A DNA stretch of 9,021 bases from Solirubrobacterales bacterium (GTDB lineage Bacteria; Actinomycetota; Thermoleophilia; Solirubrobacterales; Solirubrobacteraceae): assembly GCA_017354065.1 (NCBI GenBank), contig JAFMRN010000082.1, forward strand, positions 1-9,021, in the 5' to 3' direction. The notes beneath the pieces were generated by a model that made no database searches, was not told the DNA's origin, and saw nothing but the letters and a program-made list of their open reading frames with translations. Each line of letters starts with the position of its first letter. Within the stretch, counting starts at the first letter, position 1. The translations under genes and the position numbers were made by a program. This document shows, piece after piece, positions 1-6,213 of this stretch.

Positions 1-899
1 ACGGCGCCGCCGCGGCGCTGCTGGCCGCCGCCGCGCTGGCGGGCCCGGGCCAAGCGATAGCGGTCTCGCGCGGCCAGCTGGTCGAGATCGGCGGCGGCTT
101 CCGGGTACCCGACGTCGTGGCCCAAGCCGGCGCGCGGCTGATCGAGGTCGGTACCACCAACCGCACGCGTGAAGCCGACTATCTCAACGCGGGCGCCGAC
201 GTGATCCTGCGCGTTCACCAGTCGAACTTCCGCACGGTCGGGTTTGTCGAGGAGGTCGGGATCGAAAAGCTGTGTGCGCTCGGCCTGCCGGTTATCGACG
301 ACCTCGGCTCGGGCGTGCTGGCCTCGGGATTGGATGCGCTGCTGGCCGACGAGCCGCGCGTCACGGACTCGATCGCCGCCGGCGCGGCGGTGGTCTGCTT
401 CAGCGGTGACAAGCTGCTCGGCGGACCCCAGGCAGGGATCCTCGTCGGCACCAAGGAGGGGATCGCACAATGCAGGCGCCATCCGCTCGCGCGGGCGCTG
501 CGGATCGGCCGCCTGCCGCTGGCCGCGCTGGCGGCCACGCTGGCGCTGTACCGCGACCCGGAGAGAGCGTTAAGAGAAATCCCGGTCCTGGCGATGCTTG
601 CCGCCGCACCGGACCAGCTGAACGAACGTGCCCAGCGGCTCGCCCAGGCCAGCGGCGGCGAGGTGGTCGAAGCGGTCGCCCGTGCCGGCGGCGGCGCGCT
701 GCCGCTGCTGGAGCTACGCGGCCCAGCCGTTGCGTTGCAAGGGGCAGATGCGCTCGCGGCCAGGCTCAGGGCTCAGGACCCGCCGCTGCTGACCCGGATC
801 ACGGACGGGCGCGTGATCGTCGACCCCCGCACCCTGCAGGGTGAAACGGAACTCCAGCAAGCTGCCTCAATGCTGCGTGATGTGCAAGCGCGCGGTTGA
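1..899 (+). CDS. selA: L-seryl-tRNA(Sec) selenium transferase (selenocysteine synthase), 5'-truncated by the window edge
   Basis: SelA is a cytoplasmic PLP enzyme that converts Ser-tRNA(Sec) to Sec-tRNA(Sec) using selenophosphate. The frame is open from base 3, and 298 residues are visible of a family length near 460, so the N-terminal third lies outside the window. Family signatures appear in order: VSRGQLVEIGGGFRVPDV just after the edge, then EVGTTNRT, then DDLGSGVL, then CFSGDKLLGGPQAGILVG. The lysine of SGDKLLGG (codon at 411-413) is the expected PLP Schiff-base residue. About 160 residues follow it, matching the C-terminal length of E. coli SelA, so the 3' end is complete. The internal GTG at 117 is not the start, because conserved SelA sequence precedes it. 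The stop is TGA at 897-899. The gene converges on the formate dehydrogenase operon and overlaps its last gene by 33 bases. That operon encodes a selenoprotein, so the association makes functional sense. Identification is secure. Confidence 0.95.
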   Translation, partial: GAAAALLAAAALAGPGQAIAVSRGQLVEIGGGFRVPDVVAQAGARLIEVGTTNRTREADYLNAGADVILRVHQSNFRTVGFVEEVGIEKLCALGLPVIDDLGSGVLASGLDALLADEPRVTDSIAAGAAVVCFSGDKLLGGPQAGILVGTKEGIAQCRRHPLARALRIGRLPLAALAATLALYRDPERALREIPVLAMLAAAPDQLNERAQRLAQASGGEVVEAVARAGGGALPLLELRGPAVALQGADALAARLRAQDPPLLTRITDGRVIVDPRTLQGETELQQAASMLRDVQARG

Positions 900-1916
900 G
901 GCGACAGCAGCGTCATCTGTCGCCGAGGCGTGCCCCGCGCGAACCCAGCCAAAGCGGTAACAGAGCGCGGCGCCCATGAAGCAGACGCTGGCCAAAGGAT
1001 TCAGGCGGCACAGCCGGGCCGCCAGGCCGCCGCGGACCAACCACTGGGCCCGCGAGAACCAGGGCCCCTCAACCGCGAGTGAGCCCAGCCGACGGCGGTT
1101 GATCGCCGACAAGACCAGCTCTGCGGTGACTGCGGCGTCTTCGACGCGTGCCAATGCGGTCTTGGTTTGGTGCGAGGACACGGTCAACCGCACGGCCCCG
1201 GCGCCGGTCAGCGTCGCGGTCGAGACGAAGATCGGCCCGAGGAAGCGTGCGCTCTGCTTCCACACGGGCACGGCCGTGGAGGCCAGCAGCACGCCGGTGT
1301 AGGAGCCGAGGTAGGCGCCGACCGGGACGCTCAATGCCCCCAGAAAGCGCGCCAGCCGGGGGCGTTCAAGCAAGTCGGAGACGACTGCCGAGAAGGCGAT
1401 GCCGCCGAACAACGACAGGCACCAGGACCCCATCGACATCGGCGAGCGCGGCTTGAAGATCCGCAACATGTGGTGGAAGCGCTCGGGCCGCCCGAGGTCC
1501 GCGACCAGCAGCGGCGGGCAGGGCATCAGCGCGCCCAAGGCCACCCTGCGGGCCAGCACAGCCGAATCATGGTCCCCGGAGAGGTCACACGCGAACGCGA
1601 CAAAGCTCGCGCCCGCGGCCATCCCGCCGAACCAGAAGTACGTCGGCACCTCCCAGGTCCAGACCGCCGGTTTCATCATCGGGCCCTGGATCTCACCCTC
1701 GGTGCCACGCCCGCGCAGGTTGGCCGCGGCAATCGCCTCCGGATCGGCGGAGTCGGCGGCATAAGCCGAATCGCGCGCGAAGATCGATGACCACTTAGCG
1801 TCCGCCCAATCACGCGCATGCAACGCCACGGCACCGTCCTTGACCGCGCGCTTCCACGAACCCGGGCCGCCCGACTTCCCGACAGCGGGCGACATGTCGC
1901 GTCTCAAGAACGCCAC
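867..1916 (-). CDS. nrfD: NrfD/PsrC-family membrane subunit of formate dehydrogenase (quinone-reactive gamma subunit)
   Basis: This 349-residue protein belongs to the NrfD/PsrC family, integral membrane subunits that exchange electrons between a ferredoxin-like partner and the quinone pool. Recognisable motifs are WEVPTYFWFGGMAAGASF (88-105, first membrane segment), DLGRPERFHHMLRIFKPRSP (140-159), MGSW (162-165) and YTGVLLASTAVPVW (206-219). About six to eight hydrophobic segments can be seen between residues 92 and 325. Residues 1-87 are a hydrophilic, probably cytoplasmic extension, longer than in E. coli NrfD. The GTG start at 1916-1914 is preceded by a GGGGG stretch at roughly Shine-Dalgarno distance and overlaps the end of the beta-subunit gene by 13 bases, indicating translational coupling. 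An ATG at 1895 (Met8) is an alternative. The protein occupies the operon position of the cytochrome b subunit FdnI in E. coli, so it is taken as the membrane anchor and quinone reductase. The 3' end overlaps convergent selA by 33 bases. Confidence 0.9.
   Translation of the reverse strand: MAFLRRDMSPAVGKSGGPGSWKRAVKDGAVALHARDWADAKWSSIFARDSAYAADSADPEAIAAANLRGRGTEGEIQGPMMKPAVWTWEVPTYFWFGGMAAGASFVAFACDLSGDHDSAVLARRVALGALMPCPPLLVADLGRPERFHHMLRIFKPRSPMSMGSWCLSLFGGIAFSAVVSDLLERPRLARFLGALSVPVGAYLGSYTGVLLASTAVPVWKQSARFLGPIFVSTATLTGAGAVRLTVSSHQTKTALARVEDAAVTAELVLSAINRRRLGSLAVEGPWFSRAQWLVRGGLAARLCRLNPLASVCFMGAALCYRFGWVRAGHASATDDAAVASTARLHITQH
900..924 (+). terminator. Hairpin directly after the selA stop, candidate terminator without a U-tract
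   Basis: A perfect 8-bp inverted repeat, GGCGACAG (900-907) and CTGTCGCC (917-924) with a 9-base loop, begins at the base after the selA stop codon. Its position and GC-rich stem suit a transcription terminator or a 3'-end-protecting hairpin. No T-run follows, so if it terminates it would be of the U-less type proposed for high-GC actinobacteria. It lies wholly inside the coding region of the opposing NrfD gene, where it encodes part of the hydrophilic C-terminal tail. Termination activity is inference. Confidence 0.45.
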
Positions 1917-2932
1917 GCCTCAACCCCCGCGGCTGCGACTGCCATGCCTGTGAGAAACCGGGCCCGGAACCTGAACAGCGCTGCAACCGAGGCCGCGGCC
2001 CCAAAGGCCGCGGCCATCGCCGCCAGTGTTGCCGGTACGACGTTCTGCTGGATCGGTGAGTCCGCGTCCGCGGGCAGGCCGTAGCGCTCGGGCGGCTCGG
2101 TCAGCAGGAAGAACGCGCCGAGCCCGCCGGCAATCGCGTTCTCGGGGGCGTCGCCCGCGCCGTACAGGTACGCACGGTCGAGGCCCTTCTCATGCAGCTT
2201 CGCGACGCGGCGCTCAGCCAGGTTCACGAGTTCCTCGTAGGTTCCGAACTGGATCGAGTCGGTCGGGCAGGCCTTCGCGCAGGCGGGCTCCATCCCGTCC
2301 TCGAGGCGGTCATAACAGAGCGTGCACTTGGAGGCGCGGCCGTCGTCATGGGAGCGGTCGACGACGCCGAAGGGACAGGAGGGGATGCAGTAGCCACAGC
2401 CGTTGCAGACGTCGGGCTGGAGGATCACGGTCTCGAACTCGGTCCGGATCAGCGCGCCGGTCGGGCACGCGTCCATGCAGCCGGCGTTGGTGCAGTGCTT
2501 GCAGACATCGGACATGAACACCCAGCGATCCATGTCCGCGACCGCGCGGGCGACGTCGACCTCCTGGGAAGCCATGGAAACGAGATCTGGGATCTCCTCG
2601 GAGCGGACCCCGGCGCCCGCTTCGGCCAGCTCGGAGGCGGGGATCTGTGGCAGCTGCCCGCCCGCACCGTTGGCCAGTGCGCGCGCAGCCTCCTCGCGGG
2701 CGATCTCCGAGGGTTCGAGCAGCTCAATGAAGCGGACGTGCCGCCAGGTGTCGGCCCCGAGCTGGCCGGTGTGGTCATAGGAGCCCTTGCCGCGGAACAC
2801 CGCGCCGTCGGCGGGCAGGTCGTTCCACTGCTTGCAGGCGACCTCACATGCCTTGCAGCCGATGCAGACCGTCGTGTCGGTGAAGAACCCCATCCGCTGG
2901 GCGTCTTCGCGCTGGATCGAGATCTCGCTCAT
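1904..2932 (-). CDS. fdnH: Formate dehydrogenase iron-sulfur (beta) subunit, FdnH-like, four [4Fe-4S] clusters
   Basis: This 342-residue electron-transfer subunit carries electrons from the catalytic alpha subunit to the membrane subunit. Sixteen cysteines fall in the classic four-cluster pattern: C23/C26/C29/C33, C144/C147/C152/C156, C176/C179/C182/C186 and C203/C206/C218/C222. The N-terminal part (MGFFTDTTVCIGCKACEVACK) is typical of FdnH/FdhB proteins. One hydrophobic segment near residues 298-320 is the expected C-terminal anchor, followed by basic residues (RFRARF). A segment at about 74-135, between the first and second cysteine groups, is longer than in E. coli FdnH, rich in Ala and Glu, and of unknown role. 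The ATG start overlaps the alpha-subunit stop as ATGA (2932-2929), and no strong ribosome binding site is seen, so translation is probably coupled. The 3' end overlaps the NrfD gene by 13 bases. Assignment to the formate dehydrogenase complex follows from both sequence and position. Confidence 0.94.
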   Translation of the reverse strand: MSEISIQREDAQRMGFFTDTTVCIGCKACEVACKQWNDLPADGAVFRGKGSYDHTGQLGADTWRHVRFIELLEPSEIAREEAARALANGAGGQLPQIPASELAEAGAGVRSEEIPDLVSMASQEVDVARAVADMDRWVFMSDVCKHCTNAGCMDACPTGALIRTEFETVILQPDVCNGCGYCIPSCPFGVVDRSHDDGRASKCTLCYDRLEDGMEPACAKACPTDSIQFGTYEELVNLAERRVAKLHEKGLDRAYLYGAGDAPENAIAGGLGAFFLLTEPPERYGLPADADSPIQQNVVPATLAAMAAAFGAAASVAALFRFRARFLTGMAVAAAGVEAWRS

Positions 2933-5900
2933 GGTGTATGGGTCTGGCGCAACTTCGGCGCTTCAGACGGATGCTCGTGGTTGACATCGACGTGGCCGTG
3001 CGGCGCTTCCCCGACGGTCGAGGTCTCGGGGCTCCTGCGGCGGCCCGCGCGGACCTGGCAGGTCAGTGACTTGGTGGTCTCGATCGTGGTGTTGGGGTCG
3101 CCGGACAGGTGCAGCAGGTCGTTGATGCTGTCACCCGTGTTCAGCCCTGAATAGCCCCAGTGCCAGGGCACGGCGATCTGGTGGATCACCTGGTCGGCGA
3201 TCCGCAGCGGCCGCATACGCTCCGTGACCATCGCGCGCGCCTCGATCTCGCCGCGTGAGGTCTCGACCACGAGCCAGCCGCCGTCGACGATGCCGCGGTC
3301 GGCGGCGAGGGTCGGGTCGAGCTCGACGAACATCTCCGGCTGCAGCTCGTTCAGCCACGGCAGGGTCCGGCTCATGCCACCGACGGTGTGGTGCTCGGTC
3401 AGGCGGAACGTCGTCATCACTACCGGCCAGCGCGGGTCGCGGGCGATGTTGACCGGGTTGTCGGGACGGTCCCAGGCGATCGCGACCGGGTTGGAGCTGA
3501 GCGCCGGATACAAAAGGTTCGGCACCGGCGACTCGACCGGCTCATAGTGGGTCGGGAACGGCCCGTCGAGCAACCCCGAGGGCGAATACAGCCAGGCGCG
3601 GCCGTCGCCCATCATCATGAACGGCTCGTCCCCGGCGATCGCGTCCATGCCTTTCGCGTCGGCGGGCGGCCGGTAGTCGGGCGCCTTGTTCGGCGGGAAG
3701 TCGGGGACGTCATAGCCGGTCCACTTGCCCTGCTCGGCGTCCCACCAGACGTACTTCTTGCGCTCTGACCAGGGCCGGCCCTGCGGATCGGCGGAGGCCC
3801 GGTTGTAGAGGATCCGGCGGTTCGCGGGCCAGGCCCAGCCCCACTCGGGTGAGACCCAGCCGCCTTCCGCGTTGATGTCGCCGGCGTTACGGCGCCGCGC
3901 CTGGTTGACACCGTCGGCGTACACCCCGCTGTAGATCCAGCAGCCACAGGCGGTGGAGCCGTCGGTGGTCAGCTGCGTGAAGCTCGACAGCGGCTCTGCG
4001 TCGGCGACCGTGTAGCCGTTGATCTCCTTGAGGACCTCCTCCGCGGAGGGCTCGTCCGGGACGCTGCCCTCATGGTGCTCTGAGTAGCCCCACTGGAGGT
4101 TCGCGATCGGCCAGTCCTTCGGGTCGGTCGAGTTCGCGTAGTGGGCGATCACGCGCTTGGTCAGATGGTGCATGAACCACAGCTCGCTGCGCGCATCATC
4201 GGGCGGATCCAGCGCTTTGTCGCGCCACTGCACCATCCGCTGGGTTTGGGTGAAGGAGCCCTGCTTCTCGACGTGGGTCGCCGCGGGCATCAGGAACACC
4301 TCGGTCTGGATGTCCTCGGGTGCGATCTCACCGGACTGAATCTCGGGCGCGTCGCGCCAGAAGGTGGCGCTCTCAATCTCGTTCAGGTCGCGGATCACCA
4401 GCCACTTCATGTTCCTCAACGCATGGCGCATCAGCCCGGCGTTCTGGGACCCGACCGCCGGGTTCTGGCCCATCACGAACATCCCGTCGAGGCCGCCGTC
4501 CACGGCGCGCATCATCGTCGGGAAGTGCGCGTGGTTGCCGGTGATCTTCGGCATGTGCCTGAACCCGTACTCGTTGTCCGCGGTGGCCGCCTCCCCGAAC
4601 CACGCCTTCAGCATCGACACGATGTACTTGTCGAAGTTCGACCACCAGCCCTTCTCGGCCCGGTTCGCGGCTACGTAGTGGTCGAGGGTCAGCTGCGTCG
4701 CGCGGGCGCGTGGCATCGGCAGGTATCCGGGCAGCAGGTCATACAGGGTCGGGATGTCGCTGGAACCCTGGATCGTGGCGTGGCCGCGCATCGCCATGAT
4801 CCCGCCGCCGGGCCGGCCGATGTTGCCCAGCAGCAGCTGCAGGATCGAGCCGGCACGGATGATCTGCACGCCCAGGGACTGCTGGGTCCAGCCGACCGCG
4901 TAAACGAGTGCCGTGGTCCGCTCGCGGCCCGAGTTCGCGATCAGCGTCCGCGCGACGTCGAGCAGCTGCTGCTCGGGGATCCCGCAGATCTGAGCCACCA
5001 TCTCGGGCGTGTAGCGGGAGTAGTGCTTGCGCAGCAGCTGCAGCACGCAGCGGGGGTGTTGCATCGTCTCATCCCGGTGGAGCGGTCCCTCCAGCAGGCC
5101 GACGCCGGTCTTCTCCGTGAACGCCTGGGTCGCGTGCTCGCGCGTGCCTGCGGCGGAGGCGACCTCCCCGCCCTCATACATCCAGGTCGAGCGGTCATAG
5201 GTGCCGGTCTCAGGATCGAAGCCCGAGAACAGGCCGCCAAGGTCCTCGGTGTCGGCGAACTTCTCAGACACGATCGTGGTCGCGTTCGTGTAGTGGCGGA
5301 CGTACTCCTTGAAGTAGGACTCGGTCTCCAGGATGTAGCGGATCAGCCCGCCCAGGAACGCGATGTCGGTGCCTGAGCGGATCGGCACGAACGTGTCTGC
5401 CTTGGAGCCGGTACGGCCGAACCGCGGGTCGACGTTGATGATCTTCGCGCCGCGCTCCTTCGCGCGCATCACCCAGCGGAACCCGACCGGATGGGCTTCG
5501 GCCATGTTCGAGCCCTGGATCAGAACGCAGTCAGCGTTTGCCAGGTCCTGCTGAAAACTGGTGGCGCCGCCGCGCCCGAACGAGGTCCCCAGACCGGGGA
5601 CCGTGCTGGAGTGTCATATGCGGGCCTGGTTCTCGATCTGCACGGCGCCCATCGCCGTGAAGGACTTGCGGATCAGGTAGTTCTCCTCATTGTCCAGCGT
5701 CGCGCCGCCGAGGTGGGCGAACCCGAGCGTGCGGTCGACCGGCTGACCGTGCTCGTCCACCGACTGCCAGCCGTTCTCACGCGCGGAGATGACCCGGTCG
5801 GCGATCATGTCCATCGCCGTCTCCAGATCGAGCTCCTCCCAGTCTTTTCCGCCGGGGCGCCGGTACTTGACCTTCGTCAGGCGGCCCGGCTGCTGGACCA

Positions 5901-6177
5901 GCTGGCGTGAGGCCGAGCCCTTGGGACACAGCGTGCCCTGGTTCACCGGTGAGCGCGGGTTGCCCTCAATGTCGACCAGCTCGCCGCCGCGCGTGTACAC
6001 CGCCTGAGAGCAGCCGACCGCGCAGTAGGGACAGACCGACTCAGTCACCTCCAGCCCGGCGATCCGCGCTCCGGCCTGGCGCGTCTGCTTGGACACCGCG
6101 TGGGGGCCCATGCCCCAATCGACGACCCGGTTGGTGACGGGGAGGCTCCGGAGTTTCTGGAATCGAGAGCCTGGCAT
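2929..6177 (-). CDS. fdnG: Selenocysteine-containing formate dehydrogenase catalytic (alpha) subunit, FdnG-like, with in-frame TGA read as Sec
   Basis: This is the Mo/W-bis-MGD catalytic subunit that oxidises formate to CO2. Read through one TGA at 5616-5614, it is 1082 residues long, close to E. coli FdnG (about 1015). Order of features: C49/C52/C56/C84 bind a [4Fe-4S] cluster, with the conserved CPKG at 84-87; GFAHLGGATLDNEENYL at 152-168; IENQARI-Sec188-His189 is the active site; SFGRGGATSFQQDL follows; then NMAEAHPVGFRW from 224; and the C-terminal cofactor-binding domain at about 915-1048 includes EHHTVGGMSR and PWHWGYSG. The two sides of the TGA are in one frame with no family sequence missing. 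No twin-arginine signal is present, so a cytoplasmic active site is inferred. Residues 1049-1082 form a His-rich tail. The ATG at 6177 is the first possible start after the in-frame stop at 6216-6214; its Shine-Dalgarno is poor. The gene overlaps the beta subunit by 4 bases. Decoding needs SelA (encoded alongside), SelB, SelD and tRNA(Sec). Confidence 0.95.
5584..5602 (-). promoter_or_regulatory. Bacterial SECIS element (selenocysteine insertion hairpin)
   Basis: On the minus strand, GGTCCCC (5602-5596), GGTCT (5595-5591) and GGGGACC (5590-5584) form a perfect 7-bp stem with a five-base loop. It starts after an 11-base spacer (5613-5603) from the UGA. Known bacterial SECIS elements bound by SelB lie in the coding region just after the UGA, with a similar 11-base spacing, and the E. 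coli fdhF/fdnG elements have the same GGUCU in the loop. The stem is fully paired here, with no bulged U like the one in the E. coli fdhF element. The hairpin also encodes the conserved residues TVPGLGT. Confidence 0.88.
5614..5616 (-). other. Selenocysteine (UGA) codon of formate dehydrogenase alpha, Sec188
   Basis: This is the only in-frame TGA within the alpha-subunit gene. It follows codons for QIENQARI and precedes CAC (His). In E. coli FdnG the equivalent segment is NQARV-Sec-His, with Sec at residue 196, so position, neighbours and the following histidine all agree. The reading frame is unchanged on both sides, which rules out a frameshift. A selenium-insertion hairpin starts 11 bases downstream, and selA lies in the same window. 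Confidence 0.96.
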
Positions 6178-6213
6178 CTCAGCATTATCTACCCGGGCGG
6201 GCGGTTCGACAAG

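Noticed and set aside
830..843. 14-base palindrome CACCCTGCAGGGTG near the 3' end of selA, 24 bases beyond the NrfD stop
   Set aside because: As RNA it gives only a 5-bp stem with a four-base loop, has no T-run on the minus strand and lies in selA codons; too weak to call as the operon terminator.
1167..1790. 207-residue + strand frame opposite the NrfD gene
   Set aside because: It is antisense to the NrfD coding sequence, is low-complexity Arg/Gly/Pro-rich and has no recognisable domain.
2192..3154. 320-residue open frame on the + strand opposite the beta and alpha subunit genes
   Set aside because: It shadows two recognised genes, spans their junction and shows no family resemblance; GC-rich codon bias explains it.
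4141..5376. 411-residue open frame on the + strand opposite the formate dehydrogenase alpha gene
   Set aside because: It is antisense to a strongly conserved gene, its translation is Arg/Gly/His/Val-rich low-complexity sequence without any family motif, and long antisense frames are expected in GC-rich DNA.
5505..5616. Apparent gap between two alpha-subunit ORFs, as if the gene were a pseudogene or frameshifted
   Set aside because: The frame is the same on both sides, only one TGA intervenes, the intervening sequence is conserved family sequence, and a SECIS hairpin follows; selenocysteine explains it fully.
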